Shown in pieces: positions 33,704 through 45,128 of a DNA stretch of 64,000 bases. Every line of letters begins with the position of its first letter. Within the stretch, counting starts at the first letter, position 1. The stretch comes from an uncultured Oscillospiraceae bacterium. GTDB taxonomy: Bacteria > Bacillota > Clostridia > Oscillospirales > Oscillospiraceae. The notes beneath the pieces were generated by a model. It saw only the letters and a list, made by a program, of their open reading frames with translations. It was not told the DNA's origin and did not search any database. The translations under genes were made by a program, and so were the position numbers. The stretch is from assembly GCA_934589705.1 (NCBI GenBank), contig CAKTOH010000008.1, positions 16,272 through 80,271 on the forward strand, read 5' to 3'.

Positions 33704-35368
33704 ATGGATACCAGCAAATACGCAATCGGCTATTACCCGGCTCCGGGCAACCACTTCAAGTGGGTTCACAAGGATCACATTGAAAAGGCTCCCCAATGGT
33801 GCAGCGTAGACCTGCGGGACGGCAACCAAAGCCTGGTGATCCCCATGAGTCTGGAAGAAAAGCTGGAATTTTACCATATGCTCCTTCGCATCGGCTTCAA
33901 GGAAATCGAGGTAGGCTTCCCCGCCGCCTCGGAAACCGAGTACGAGTTTCTGCGCACCCTGATTGAGAATCACATGATCCCCGGTGACGTGTCCGTCCAG
34001 GTGCTGACCCAGTGCCGGGAGCACATTATCCGCCGGACCTTCGAGGCCTGCAAGGGTGCCCCCAACGCCATCATTCACTTCTATAATTCCACCTCCGTTG
34101 CCCAGCGGGAGCAGGTCTTCCGCAAGAGCAAGGAGGAGATCAAGCAGATTGCCGTGGAGGGTGCCCGGCTTGTGAAGAAGCTGGCCGCGGAATATGAGGG
34201 CAATTTCCGCTTCGAGTATTCCCCCGAAAGCTTCACCGGCACCGAGCCGGAGTACGCCCTGGAAGTGTGCAACGCGGTTCTGGACGTGCTGGAACCGGGC
34301 CCTGACAACAATGTCATCATCAACCTGCCCGTCACCGTGGAAATGAGCCTGCCTCACGTCTACGCCAGCCAGATCGAGTACATGAGTGAAAACCTCAAGT
34401 ACCGGGAGTATGTCACCGTGTCCCTGCATCCTCACAATGACCGGGGCACCGGCGTTGCCGACACGGAGCTGGCGCTGCTGGCCGGAGCCGACCGGGTGGA
34501 AGGCACCCTCTTCGGCAACGGCGAGCGCACCGGCAACGTAGATGTCATTACCCTGGCTATGAATATGTACTCCCACGGCGTTGACCCGGAGCTGGACTTC
34601 ACCGATATGCCCGCCATCTGCAAGATCTATGAGGAATGCACCCGGATGCACGTCTATGAGCGCAGCCCCTACGCCGGTTCTCTGGTCTTCGCCGCTTTCT
34701 CCGGCTCCCACCAGGACGCCATTGCCAAGGGCATGGCCTGGCGGAAGGAAAAGAATCTCCACCAGTGGACGGTTCCCTACCTGCCGGTGGATCCCCAGGA
34801 CATCAGCCGCACCTACGATGCCGATGTCATCCGGGTCAATTCCCAGAGCGGCAAGGGCGGTATCGGATATCTTCTGGAGCAGGCCTACGGCTACATTCTG
34901 CCGCCGAAGATGCGCGAGCACCTGAGCTATCAGTGCAAATCCGTCTCCGACCACGACCATCGGGAGCTGAAGGCCGAGGACGTGCTGGCCATCTTCATGG
35001 ATCACTATCTGAACGTGAACCACCCCCTGGCCATTTCCTCCCTCCATTTCACCCAGAATGCCGAGGGCGTGGATGCCATCGTCACCTTCCTGCGCCACGG
35101 CCGGGAAACCACCGTCCAGAGCAAGGGCAACGGCTCCCTGGACGCGGTGAGCAACGCCCTCAAGGCCTACTCCGGTGCCGATTACACCCTGAAGGTCTAC
35201 ACCGAGCACTCCGTCCAGGAGCGCAGCTCCGGCTCCACCGCCGCGGCCTATATCGGCCTGGAAGCGCCGGACGGCACCATGTACTGGGGCGCGGGCACGG
35301 ACACGGATATCATCAAGGCCAGTGCCGGCGCACTGATCGGTGCCTACAATCATATGACGAACAAGTGA
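33704..35368 (+). CDS. leuA: 2-isopropylmalate synthase (long, type-2 form)
   Basis: A 554-residue enzyme condensing acetyl-CoA with 2-oxoisovalerate, the first leucine-specific step. The catalytic/metal start is [13 protein letters not shown], followed by [17 protein letters not shown], the metal-binding His pair [12 protein letters not shown], and [10 protein letters not shown]. The C-terminal regulatory domain ends with [13 protein letters not shown]. The ATG follows AAAAGGAGAAAAACGCAT. First gene of the leuACDB-ilvBNC run. Confidence 0.93.
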   Translation: MDTSKYAIGYYPAPGNHFKWVHKDHIEKAPQWCSVDLRDGNQSLVIPMSLEEKLEFYHMLLRIGFKEIEVGFPAASETEYEFLRTLIENHMIPGDVSVQVLTQCREHIIRRTFEACKGAPNAIIHFYNSTSVAQREQVFRKSKEEIKQIAVEGARLVKKLAAEYEGNFRFEYSPESFTGTEPEYALEVCNAVLDVLEPGPDNNVIINLPVTVEMSLPHVYASQIEYMSENLKYREYVTVSLHPHNDRGTGVADTELALLAGADRVEGTLFGNGERTGNVDVITLAMNMYSHGVDPELDFTDMPAICKIYEECTRMHVYERSPYAGSLVFAAFSGSHQDAIAKGMAWRKEKNLHQWTVPYLPVDPQDISRTYDADVIRVNSQSGKGGIGYLLEQAYGYILPPKMREHLSYQCKSVSDHDHRELKAEDVLAIFMDHYLNVNHPLAISSLHFTQNAEGVDAIVTFLRHGRETTVQSKGNGSLDAVSNALKAYSGADYTLKVYTEHSVQERSSGSTAAAYIGLEAPDGTMYWGAGTDTDIIKASAGALIGAYNHMTNK

Positions 35369-35378
35369 GGTTTTTACC

Positions 35379-36638
35379 ATGGGCATGACATTCACACAGA
35401 AAATTCTCGCTTCCCACGCAGGACTTCCCGTTGTAACCCCCGGTCAGCTGATCCAGGCCAAGCTGGACATCGTCCTGGGCAACGACATCACCACCCCCGT
35501 AGCCATCAACGAATTCACCAAGAACGGCTTTGACACCGTTTTCGACAAGGATAAAATCGCCATCGTTCTCGACCACTTCGTTCCCAACAAGGACATCAAG
35601 GCCGCGGAGCAGAGCAAGCAGTGCCGCCAGTTTGCCTGTGCCCACTGCGTCAGCCACTTCTACGACGTAGGCAAAATGGGCATCGAGCACGCTCTGCTTC
35701 CCGAGCAGGGCGTGGTCACCGCCGGTGACTGCATCATCGGCGCGGACAGCCACACCTGCACCTACGGTGCCCTGGGCGCTTTCTCCACCGGTGTCGGCTC
35801 CACGGATATGGCTGCGGGCATGGCAACCGGCGAGGCCTGGTTCAAGGTTCCCGCCGCCATCCGCTTCCATCTGACGGGCAAGCTTCCTGCCAATTGCAGC
35901 GGCAAGGACGTGATTCTCACCATCATCGGCAAGATCGGCGTAGACGGCGCGCTGTATAAGTCCATGGAGTTTACCGGCCCCGGTGTTGCCGCTCTTACCA
36001 TGGACGACCGGCTGTGCATCTGCAATATGGCCATCGAGGCCGGTGCCAAGAACGGCATCTTCCCCGTGGACGAGGTCACGATGAAGTACCTGGAAGGCCG
36101 CAGCGAGCGTGCCCCCAAGGTCTTTGAGGCCGACCCGGACGCTTCCTATGAGCAGACCGTTGAAATCGATCTGTCCGCCATCGTTCCCACCGTGGCCTGC
36201 CCCCATCTGCCGGAAAACACCCACCCCGCCAGGGAGCTGGGCAATATCAAAATCGACCAGGCGGTCATCGGCAGCTGCACCAACGGCCGGATGGAGGACA
36301 TGGAAACCGCTTACCGAATTCTGAAAGGCCATCACGTTGCCGACGGCGTGCGCTGCATCATCATTCCCGCCACCATGCGGATCTACCGGGAGTGTATAGA
36401 GCGGGGCTACGTCACCGCCTTCATTGACGCCGGTGCGGTCGTCTCCACCCCCACCTGCGGGCCCTGCCTGGGCGGCTACATGGGCATTCTCGCCGCCGGA
36501 GAGCGGTGCGTTGCCACCACCAACCGGAACTTCGTCGGCCGGATGGGTCATGTGGACAGCGAGGTCTACCTCGCCAGCCCCGCCACTGCCGCCGCTTCCG
36601 CCCTGACCGGCTTCATCACCGAACCCAAGGAGGACTGA
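35379..36638 (+). CDS. leuC: 3-isopropylmalate dehydratase large subunit
   Basis: A 419-residue aconitase-family subunit. The [4Fe-4S] ligands are in [13 protein letters not shown] and [13 protein letters not shown], and [25 protein letters not shown] is the substrate-side signature. It forms a heterodimer with LeuD, whose gene begins three bases after its stop. Short archaeal/clostridial-type LeuC length. Confidence 0.95.
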   Translation: MGMTFTQKILASHAGLPVVTPGQLIQAKLDIVLGNDITTPVAINEFTKNGFDTVFDKDKIAIVLDHFVPNKDIKAAEQSKQCRQFACAHCVSHFYDVGKMGIEHALLPEQGVVTAGDCIIGADSHTCTYGALGAFSTGVGSTDMAAGMATGEAWFKVPAAIRFHLTGKLPANCSGKDVILTIIGKIGVDGALYKSMEFTGPGVAALTMDDRLCICNMAIEAGAKNGIFPVDEVTMKYLEGRSERAPKVFEADPDASYEQTVEIDLSAIVPTVACPHLPENTHPARELGNIKIDQAVIGSCTNGRMEDMETAYRILKGHHVADGVRCIIIPATMRIYRECIERGYVTAFIDAGAVVSTPTCGPCLGGYMGILAAGERCVATTNRNFVGRMGHVDSEVYLASPATAAASALTGFITEPKED

Positions 36639-36641
36639 ACC

Positions 36642-37127
36642 ATGAATACCCAGGGAACCGTTTTCAAATACCCGGACAACGTGGATACCGATGTGATCAT
36701 CCCCGCCCGGTACTTAAACACCGCCGATGCCAGGGAGCTGGCCAAGCACTGCATGGAGGACATTGACAAGAGCTTCGTAAACCGTGTCCATCCCGGCGAC
36801 ATCATGGTCGCCGGCTGGAACTTCGGCTGCGGCTCCTCCCGGGAGCACGCCCCCCTGGTCATCAAGACCTGCGGCACCGGCTGCGTCATCGCCAAGTCCT
36901 TCGCCCGGATCTTCTACCGCAACGCCATCAACATCGGCCTGCCCATTCTGGAGTGCGAGGCCGCGGCGGAAGAGATTCAGGCAGGCGATCAGGTCAGCGT
37001 GGACTTTGACACCGGCATCATCACGGATGTCACCACCGGCAAAACCTACCGGGCAGAGCCCTTCCCGGCGTTCATCCAGAACATTATAAAAAAGGGCGGC
37101 CTGCTTGCATCCTTGAAGGAGATGTGA
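36642..37127 (+). CDS. leuD: 3-isopropylmalate dehydratase small subunit
   Basis: A 161-residue swivelling domain with the [12 protein letters not shown] start and [16 protein letters not shown] substrate-binding signature. It partners the preceding LeuC; its length matches the short LeuD type that goes with 420-residue LeuC. Confidence 0.95.
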   Translation: MNTQGTVFKYPDNVDTDVIIPARYLNTADARELAKHCMEDIDKSFVNRVHPGDIMVAGWNFGCGSSREHAPLVIKTCGTGCVIAKSFARIFYRNAINIGLPILECEAAAEEIQAGDQVSVDFDTGIITDVTTGKTYRAEPFPAFIQNIIKKGGLLASLKEM

Positions 37128-37131
37128 TAAA

Positions 37132-38211
37132 ATGACGAAACACATCGCACTGATTCCCGGCGACGGCATCGGCCCGGAAATTGTAGCCCAGGCCAAGGCC
37201 GTTCTTGACCGGGTTGCCGAAATCTTCGGCCATGAATTTACCTATACCGAGGTTGCCATGGGCGGCAATGCCATCGACCGCTACGGCGACCCCCTGCCCC
37301 AGGAAATGCTTGACAAGTGTCTTGCCTCCGATTCCGTCCTTCTGGGCGCGGTGGGCGGCCCCAAGTGGAACGGCGTGCCCGGCCCCCAGCGGCCCGAAAA
37401 GGGACTTCTCCGGCTGCGTGCCGGCATGGGGGTCTACAGCAACAACCGTCCGGCAAAAATCTGGCCTCAGCTGGCCTCCGCCTCTCCCCTGAAGCCGGAG
37501 ATTGTAGAGCGGGGCATTGATTTTCTCATCGTCCGGGAGCTCATCGGCGGCATTTACTTCGGCAAGCACGAAACCGTCACCGAAAACGGGGAGCCCGTTG
37601 CCATTGACGAGCTGCGCTACACCGAAAGCGAAATCCGCCGGATCGGCCGCATCGGCTTTGAGACTGCCCGAAAGCGCAATCACAAGCTGTGCAGCGTGGA
37701 AAAGAGCAACGTGCTGGATTCCTCCCGGCTGTGGAAGAAGGTCATGCACCAGCTGGCGGCGGAATACCCGGATGTGGAGCTGTCCGACATGCTGGTGGAT
37801 AACTGCGCCATGCAGATCGTCAAGGATCCCAGTCAGTTTGACGTGATCGTCACGGAAAACATGTTCGGCGACATTCTCTCCGACGAAGCCTCCATGATCA
37901 CCGGCTCCATCGGCATGATCCCCTCCTCCTCCCTGGGAGACGGCACCCGTGGCCTTTACGAGCCCATCCACGGCTCCGCCCCGGACATTGCGGGCAAGGA
38001 CATTGCCAACCCCATCGGCACCATTCTGGCCGCGGCCATGATGCTCCGCTATTCCTTTGATATGGCAGCGGAAGCGGATTGCATCGAGTCTGCCGTCTCC
38101 GCCGTTCTGGAGGCCGGCTATCGCACCGGCGATATTTTCAGCCCCGGCTGTACCCAGGTCGGCTGCCGGGAAATGGGCCGTCTGGTGACGGAACACTTAA
38201 AGAAAGGATGA
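37132..38211 (+). CDS. leuB: 3-isopropylmalate dehydrogenase
   Basis: A 359-residue NAD-dependent decarboxylating dehydrogenase. [29 protein letters not shown] (substrate arginines), the metal-binding [22 protein letters not shown] and the NAD segment [19 protein letters not shown] are intact. Four bases separate it from leuD and from ilvB, so the operon is tightly packed. Confidence 0.96.
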   Translation: MTKHIALIPGDGIGPEIVAQAKAVLDRVAEIFGHEFTYTEVAMGGNAIDRYGDPLPQEMLDKCLASDSVLLGAVGGPKWNGVPGPQRPEKGLLRLRAGMGVYSNNRPAKIWPQLASASPLKPEIVERGIDFLIVRELIGGIYFGKHETVTENGEPVAIDELRYTESEIRRIGRIGFETARKRNHKLCSVEKSNVLDSSRLWKKVMHQLAAEYPDVELSDMLVDNCAMQIVKDPSQFDVIVTENMFGDILSDEASMITGSIGMIPSSSLGDGTRGLYEPIHGSAPDIAGKDIANPIGTILAAAMMLRYSFDMAAEADCIESAVSAVLEAGYRTGDIFSPGCTQVGCREMGRLVTEHLKKG

Positions 38212-38215
38212 TTTT

Positions 38216-39886
38216 ATGGTTCTTTCCGGTTCGGATATTCTCGTTCGTACCCTGATCGAGCAGGGTGTGGACGTAGTTTTTGGCTATCCCGGCGGTCAGG
38301 TCATCAGCATTTACGATTCCCTTTATAAGTACCAGGGCGAGCTTCGCCATGTACTGACCGCTCACGAGCAGGGCGCGGCCCACGCCGCCGACGGCTACGC
38401 CCGTGCCACCGGCAAGGTGGGCGTGGTCATCGCCACCTCCGGCCCCGGCGCCACCAACCTGGTCACCGGCATTGCCACCGCCTACCTGGACTCCGTGCCC
38501 CTGGTGGCCATCACCGGCAACGTGCCCAGCTCCACCATCGGCACCGATGGCTTCCAGGAGGTGGACATCACCGGCGTGACGCTCCCCATTACCAAGCACA
38601 ATTTCTTCGTCGGCTCCGTGGAGGAGCTGGCGGACACCCTTCGGCAGGCCATGCGTCTTGCCAAATCCGGCCGTCCCGGCCCGGTGCTCATTGATATCCC
38701 CAAGGATGTGCAGGTTGCGTCCTGCGACTATGCGCCCCAGCCCCCGGTTCCGGCAGACGAGGCCTTCCCCGCCAAGGATGTCCGGATTCAGCAGGCGGCG
38801 GAAACCATCAACGCCGCCCAAAAGCCCTTTATTTACTTCGGCGGCGGTCTCATCACCAGCGAGGCTCAGGACGAGCTTTTACAGCTGGCGGAGCTCATCG
38901 ACGCGCCCATCGGCTGCTCTCTCATGGGCATCTCCGGCGTTCCCACCGACTATCCCAGATTTCTGGGAATGCAGGGTATGCACGGCCACTACGCCTCCTC
39001 CACCGCCATGCACAACGCCGACTGCATCATCGCCCTGGGCTGTCGGTTCAACGATCGGGTCACCGGCAACCGGGCCAAATTCGCCGTAGGCGCGAAAATT
39101 GTCCACATTGACATTGACGGCGCGGAGCTGGGCAAAACCGTCTCCCCCATCCACGGCCTCCGGGGTGACGTGAAGAAAACCCTGCAAAAGCTTCTTCCTC
39201 TGCTTCACAAGGTCTCTCACCCGGACTGGCAGGCGCAGATTGACGAAATGCTTGTTCAGGAGCAGGCAGGTCTGGACAGCCGGGAGGGCATGACTCCCCG
39301 GAACGTCATCACCACCCTGAACCGGTTCTTGGGGGAAAATACCCCCGTTGCCACCGACGTTGGTCAGCATCAGATGTGGGCTGCCCAGTACCTGAACCTG
39401 AAAACCAGCCGCCGGTTCCTTTCCAGCGGCGGCCTGGGCACCATGGGCTTCGGCATGGGCGCTGCCATCGGTGCGGCGCTGGGCTGCGGCGAGCGTTCCG
39501 TGCTGGTCACCGGCGACGGCAGCTTCGGCATGAATCTGAACGAGCTGGCCACTGCCGTTGCCAATCAAATTCCCATGGTGATCCTGCTGTTGGACAACAA
39601 CGTCCTGGGCATGGTTCGCCAGTGGCAGACCCTTTTCTTCGACAAGCACTATTCCAATACCAACCTGGATGCCCGGAAGACGGATTTCGTCAAACTGGCA
39701 GAAGCCTTCGGTGCGGAAGGCTCCCGGGCTCTGACCATCCCGGAGCTGGAAGCGGCTCTTGCCAAGGCCTTCTCCTGGAACGGCCCCTATCTCATCGACT
39801 GCGCCATTGACCGGGACGAGTTCGTCCTTCCCATGCTTCCTCCCGGCGGCTCCATGGACGACATCATTACAAGGATCGGTGACTGA
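38216..39886 (+). CDS. ilvB: Acetolactate synthase large subunit
   Basis: A 556-residue ThDP-dependent enzyme making acetolactate and acetohydroxybutyrate. The catalytic Glu is in VLTAHEQGAAHAADGYAR, and the ThDP motif is GDGSFGMNLNELATAVANQIPMVILLLDNN; the FAD-binding middle domain is present. Its regulatory subunit gene follows after one base. Confidence 0.95.
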   Translation: MVLSGSDILVRTLIEQGVDVVFGYPGGQVISIYDSLYKYQGELRHVLTAHEQGAAHAADGYARATGKVGVVIATSGPGATNLVTGIATAYLDSVPLVAITGNVPSSTIGTDGFQEVDITGVTLPITKHNFFVGSVEELADTLRQAMRLAKSGRPGPVLIDIPKDVQVASCDYAPQPPVPADEAFPAKDVRIQQAAETINAAQKPFIYFGGGLITSEAQDELLQLAELIDAPIGCSLMGISGVPTDYPRFLGMQGMHGHYASSTAMHNADCIIALGCRFNDRVTGNRAKFAVGAKIVHIDIDGAELGKTVSPIHGLRGDVKKTLQKLLPLLHKVSHPDWQAQIDEMLVQEQAGLDSREGMTPRNVITTLNRFLGENTPVATDVGQHQMWAAQYLNLKTSRRFLSSGGLGTMGFGMGAAIGAALGCGERSVLVTGDGSFGMNLNELATAVANQIPMVILLLDNNVLGMVRQWQTLFFDKHYSNTNLDARKTDFVKLAEAFGAEGSRALTIPELEAALAKAFSWNGPYLIDCAIDRDEFVLPMLPPGGSMDDIITRIGD

Positions 39887-39887
39887 C

Positions 39888-40391
39888 ATGAAAACATTTT
39901 CCGTGGCCATTCTGGTCAACAATCAGTTCGGCGTTCTGAACCGGGTCACCAGCATGTTCCGCCGCCGTCAGTTCAACATCATCTCCCTGACCGTCTCCGA
40001 AACCGAGTCCGAGAAATTCTCCCGGATCACCGTCCGTTCCGAAGGGGACGGGATGAAGAAGGAGCAGCTTATCAACCAGCTCTATAAGCTTCCGGACGTG
40101 GTGTCCATTGCAGAGCTGGACAACCTGGACACCGTCAGCCGGGAGCTGCTGCTCATCAAGGTGCGCAATGACCCGGCTGTCCGGGGAGAGATCAGCGCCG
40201 CCTCCGATGCCTACGAGGGCAAGATCGTGGACTTCACCAAGGATTCCATCATCATCCAGATGATCGGCGACAGCCGGAAGATCGACAACTTCGTCACCCT
40301 GATGAAGGAGTATGAAATTCTCGAAATCTGCCGTACCGGCATTGTCGCCCTCCAGCGAGGCTCCACCACCATCCGCAAAGTCAACCTGTAA
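39888..40391 (+). CDS. ilvN: Acetolactate synthase regulatory subunit
   Basis: A 167-residue small subunit with an N-terminal ACT domain (MKTFSVAILVNNQFGVLNRVTSMFRRRQFNIISLTV) for valine feedback and the C-terminal ALS_ss domain. The start is the ATG at 39888, one base after the ilvB stop. Confidence 0.95.
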   Translation: MKTFSVAILVNNQFGVLNRVTSMFRRRQFNIISLTVSETESEKFSRITVRSEGDGMKKEQLINQLYKLPDVVSIAELDNLDTVSRELLLIKVRNDPAVRGEISAASDAYEGKIVDFTKDSIIIQMIGDSRKIDNFVTLMKEYEILEICRTGIVALQRGSTTIRKVNL

Positions 40392-41456
<1,065 letters not shown>

Positions 41457-41466
41457 TCGATAGAGC

Positions 41467-41650
41467 TTGTCATTGCGAGCCAGTGCTCACACTGGCGTGG
41501 CAATCCGTTTCCTAAGCCTTCCCCTCCGGGGAAGGTGGCACGGCTTTGCCGTGACGGATGAGGGCCCACCCCGGTTCTTCCTGGCACTACCGTATAACGC
41601 ATGTCATTGCGAACCAGTGTCGCAACACTGGTGTGGCAATCCGTCCCCCA
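41467..41650. repeat. Two hairpin repeat units with a CGGCTTTGCCG module between ilvC and ilvD
   Basis: GTCATTGCGAGCCAGTGCTC unit (41469-41511), a CCTTCCCCTCCGGGGAAGG plus GGCACGGCTTTGCCGTG module, then GTCATTGCGAACCAGTGTCG unit (41602-41642). Their folds could attenuate readthrough into ilvD. Confidence 0.7.
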
Positions 41651-41729
41651 ATCCGTTAATCCCCCACCCATTGCAGACCGGCACTCCCGGTCTGCAATGT
41701 CCATATTTCCAAAGAAAGAGGAAACTCCT

Positions 41730-43391
41730 ATGATGATGAAAGACAAGGTCGTGAACGGCCCCCAGAACGCCACCCACCGCAGTCTTTACCATGCCCTGGG
41801 TCTGACCGAGGAGGAGCAGCAGCGTCCTCTCATCGCCGTGGTCAGCTCCTACAACGAGATCGTCCCCGGCCACATGAACCTGGATAAGATTGTGGATGCC
41901 GTAAAGCTGGGCGTAGCCATGGCCGGCGGCACCCCCATCGTTTTCCCCGCCATTGCCGTCTGCGACGGCATTGCCATGGGACACGAGGGCATGAAGTATT
42001 CCCTGGTCACCCGGGATCTGATCGCCGACTCCACCGAGGCCATGCTCAAGGCCCACGGCTTTGACGGCGCGGTCATGGTTCCCAACTGCGACAAGAACGT
42101 GCCGGGTCTGCTGATGGCAGCCGCCCGGGTGAATATCCCCACCATTTTCGTCAGCGGCGGCCCCATGCTGGCCGGCCGGGTAGACGGCAAGAAAACCAGC
42201 CTGTCCAGCATGTTCGAGGCCGTGGGTGCCTATACCGCCGGTAAGATTGACGAAGCCCGGCTTACCTACTGCGAAAAGAATACCTGCCCCACCTGCGGCT
42301 CCTGCTCCGGCATGTACACCGCCAACTCCATGAACTGCCTGACGGAGGTTCTGGGCATGGGTCTGCGGGGCAACGGCACCATTCCCGCGGTCTACTCCGC
42401 CCGGATTGAGCTTGCCAAGCACGCGGGCATGCAGGTCATGGAGCTGGTGCGCAAGGGCATCCGTCCCAGAGACATCATGACCCCCGCCGCCATCCGCAAC
42501 GCCCTCACCGCCGACATGGCTCTGGGCTGCTCCACCAATTCCATGCTCCATCTGCCCGCCATCGCCAACGAGTGCGGTGTGGACTTCAATCTGGACATGG
42601 CAAACGACATCAGCGCCGTCACCCCCAACCTGTGCCATCTGGCACCTGCCGGCCCCACCTATATGGAAGACCTGAACGCCGCCGGCGGTGTCTACGCTGT
42701 CCTCAAGGAGCTGACCAAGAAGAACCTTCTTGACACCTCCGTCCTCACCGTCACCGGCAAAACCCTGGGCGAGAACATCGCCGATGCCGAGAACATCGAC
42801 CCCACCGTCATCCGTCCCGTGGAGAACCCCTATTCCCCCACCGGCGGCATTGCCGTCCTCCGGGGCAACCTGGCTCCCGAGGGCAGCGTGGTCAAGCGCA
42901 GCGCGGTGCTGCCGGAAATGCTGGTACATGAGGGCCCCGCCCGGGTCTTCGACAGCGAGGAGGAGGCCCAGGCCGCCATCAACGCAGGCGCCATTCATCC
43001 CGGCGACGTGGTGGTCATCCGCTACGAAGGCCCCAAGGGCGGCCCGGGTATGCGGGAAATGCTGAACCCCACCTCCGCCATCATGGGCATGGGTCTGGGC
43101 AATTCCGTGGCTCTTATCACCGACGGCCGGTTCTCCGGTGCCACCCGGGGTGCCTGCATCGGCCACGTCTCTCCGGAAGCCGCCTCCGGCGGCCCCATCG
43201 GCATTGTCCGGGAGGGAGACATGATCTCCATCGATATCCCGAACAGCCGCCTGGAGCTGAAAATCTCCGATGAGGAGCTGGCCGCCCGGCTTGCCGCCTT
43301 CACCCCCAAGAAGAAGGAGCTGTCCGGCTATCTGAAACGCTATGCCGCCCTGGTTTCCAGCGGCGCGAAGGGTGCGATTCTGAACGTATGA
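41730..43391 (+). CDS. ilvD: Dihydroxy-acid dehydratase
   Basis: A 553-residue iron-sulfur dehydratase for Val and Ile synthesis. The cluster cysteines lie in [15 protein letters not shown] and [19 protein letters not shown]; the C-terminal signature [23 protein letters not shown] is intact. I start at the ATG at 41730, first of three consecutive Met codons after AAAGAGGAAA. It overlaps the next gene by four bases. Confidence 0.96.
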   Translation: MMMKDKVVNGPQNATHRSLYHALGLTEEEQQRPLIAVVSSYNEIVPGHMNLDKIVDAVKLGVAMAGGTPIVFPAIAVCDGIAMGHEGMKYSLVTRDLIADSTEAMLKAHGFDGAVMVPNCDKNVPGLLMAAARVNIPTIFVSGGPMLAGRVDGKKTSLSSMFEAVGAYTAGKIDEARLTYCEKNTCPTCGSCSGMYTANSMNCLTEVLGMGLRGNGTIPAVYSARIELAKHAGMQVMELVRKGIRPRDIMTPAAIRNALTADMALGCSTNSMLHLPAIANECGVDFNLDMANDISAVTPNLCHLAPAGPTYMEDLNAAGGVYAVLKELTKKNLLDTSVLTVTGKTLGENIADAENIDPTVIRPVENPYSPTGGIAVLRGNLAPEGSVVKRSAVLPEMLVHEGPARVFDSEEEAQAAINAGAIHPGDVVVIRYEGPKGGPGMREMLNPTSAIMGMGLGNSVALITDGRFSGATRGACIGHVSPEAASGGPIGIVREGDMISIDIPNSRLELKISDEELAARLAAFTPKKKELSGYLKRYAALVSSGAKGAILNV

Positions 43392-44572
43392 AGCTGACAG
43401 AACTCTATCTCAGGCTCCAGTCCCTGGCCATTTTCCGCAGTCTTTTGTCCGACCCGGTGCTGGAAGCCCTGGTTTCCTTCCTGGGAGCCGGGGACACCGC
43501 CCAGGCGGTGTCCCGGTACGCGGAGTTCGTCTGCCGGCTTTACGCCACAGGCAAGCGGACTCTGGCCGGCTACATCCAGCACATCGTCACAAATGACGAG
43601 AACGCCTACATCCGCATGATCGGCACCGGAGCCAAGCCCTGGCCGGAAATGGAGGACGTGGTGAGCCGGGAGCTGGAAGTCTTCCAGGCCGTAGCCGACC
43701 TGACCCCGGAACGCCTTCGGGAAGCCGTAGATTGGGATGGCTATCTTCCCCGGTTTGCCGGAAAGCAGGTGGACATTCCCGCCAGCTACCGTCAGCGGTG
43801 CGCCAACATCCACAGGTACGGCTACGGCATTTATGCCAAGTACATCATGTTCTACCTGGACGAGGGCAACCGGATCGTTCCGGTCATCAACCCGGATCAG
43901 ACCCGGCTGTCCTCCCTGGTCGATTACAAGCGGGAGCAGAAGATTATCCTGGACAATACCCTTGCCCTTCTGGAGGGCAAGCCTGCCGCCAACATTCTGC
44001 TCACCGGCGACGCGGGCACCGGCAAGTCCTCCACCGTCAAGGCCGTGGTCAACGAGCTTCACGACCGGGGTCTGCGGATTCTGGAGGTGCGCAAGGAGCA
44101 GCTTCACGCCATTCCCGCCATTTTGGACGCTCTGAACACCAACCCGCTGAAATTCATCCTCTTCATTGACGACCTGTCCTTCCAGAAGGATGACGACAAT
44201 TTCAGTGCCCTCAAGGCAATTCTGGAGGGCAGCGTGTCTGCCAAGAGTGCCAACGTGGTGATTTACGCCACCTCCAACCGCCGCCACCTGGTGAAGGAAA
44301 GCTTCTCTCAGCGGGACGGGGACGACATCCACCGCAACGACACCATGCAGGAAATCATCTCCCTGTCCGAGCGGTTCGGCATTCAGGTCACCTTCCAGAA
44401 GCCCACCAAGGAGGTCTACCTGAGCATTGTCCGCCACCTGGCTCGGGAAAAGGGCATCTCCATGGAGGATTCCGAGCTGGACATGCTTGCCGAACGCTTC
44501 GCCCTTGGCCGGGGCGGCCGCTCCGCCCGGGCCGCCAACCAGTTCATCGACAGTTTGCTCTCGAAACCCTGA
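43388..44572 (+). CDS. DUF815-family AAA+ ATPase coupled to ilvD
   Basis: A 394-residue protein with an N-terminal helical region (1-190) and a C-terminal AAA+ module: Walker [17 protein letters not shown] (about residue 205) and Walker [15 protein letters not shown], followed by a sensor-like [15 protein letters not shown]. It matches the DUF815 family of unassigned ATPases. Its ATG overlaps the ilvD stop, which implies coupled translation; a link to iron-sulfur enzyme maintenance is possible but unproven. Confidence 0.82.
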   Translation: MKLTELYLRLQSLAIFRSLLSDPVLEALVSFLGAGDTAQAVSRYAEFVCRLYATGKRTLAGYIQHIVTNDENAYIRMIGTGAKPWPEMEDVVSRELEVFQAVADLTPERLREAVDWDGYLPRFAGKQVDIPASYRQRCANIHRYGYGIYAKYIMFYLDEGNRIVPVINPDQTRLSSLVDYKREQKIILDNTLALLEGKPAANILLTGDAGTGKSSTVKAVVNELHDRGLRILEVRKEQLHAIPAILDALNTNPLKFILFIDDLSFQKDDDNFSALKAILEGSVSAKSANVVIYATSNRRHLVKESFSQRDGDDIHRNDTMQEIISLSERFGIQVTFQKPTKEVYLSIVRHLAREKGISMEDSELDMLAERFALGRGGRSARAANQFIDSLLSKP

Positions 44573-44577
44573 TCCTC

Positions 44578-45004
44578 CCAAGCCCTCCCCGCAAGTGCGT
44601 GACGGATGAGGCGAATTCAACTTTCTGACCGCTCCCCTTGCTTCCCAAGGGGAGCGGTTGATACTGTCAAAAACCATGTCGTTGCGCAAAGGCGGAATGT
44701 GGTACAATTTTCCGGTTCTTCTGAGAGACATCGATAAACGCACTGGTGCGGGAGCACCCAGAGGCTCCCTTGTGTAAAGGGAGCTGGCAAAAATCTTTGA
44801 TTTTTGACTGAGGGATTGTCAAATTGCAGCAATCAATAAACACTTTTGAAGAAAGTACAATCCCCCGTCACGGCAAAGCCGGGAAGTGTCCTGACACTTA
44901 GAGTGGATTCCCACACCACTTAACCACTGGTTCCCAATGGCAACGTGTTTTGCGGACTTTTTTGATACGTCTGACCGCTCCCCTTGCTTTCCAAGGGGAG
45001 CGGT
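44578..45004. repeat. Repeat element flanked by two near-identical terminator hairpins
   Basis: ACCGCTCCCCTTG/CAAGGGGAGCGGT hairpins occur at 44628-44658 and 44974-45004; the second has TTT behind it. Between them an element runs from TGTCAAAAACC (44665) to TTTTTTGATA (44967). It contains the roughly 85-base module (44737-44822) also found near 55334. No gene is supported in 44573-45050. Confidence 0.7.
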
Positions 45005-45050
45005 TTTCATCCCTTTCCCAACTTTTTCTTCGTAATTTTTACCAAATATC

Positions 45051-45079
45051 TTGCAATCTATTTGTTGAAGTGCTATAAT
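45051..45079 (+). promoter_or_regulatory. Promoter of typA
   Basis: TTGCAA (45051-45056), 17-base spacer and TATAAT (45074-45079). Confidence 0.8.
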
Positions 45080-45128
45080 GCAAAATTGAAAGTTTGTGTC
45101 AAGTTACTTCAAAAAGGAGATATTTTAT

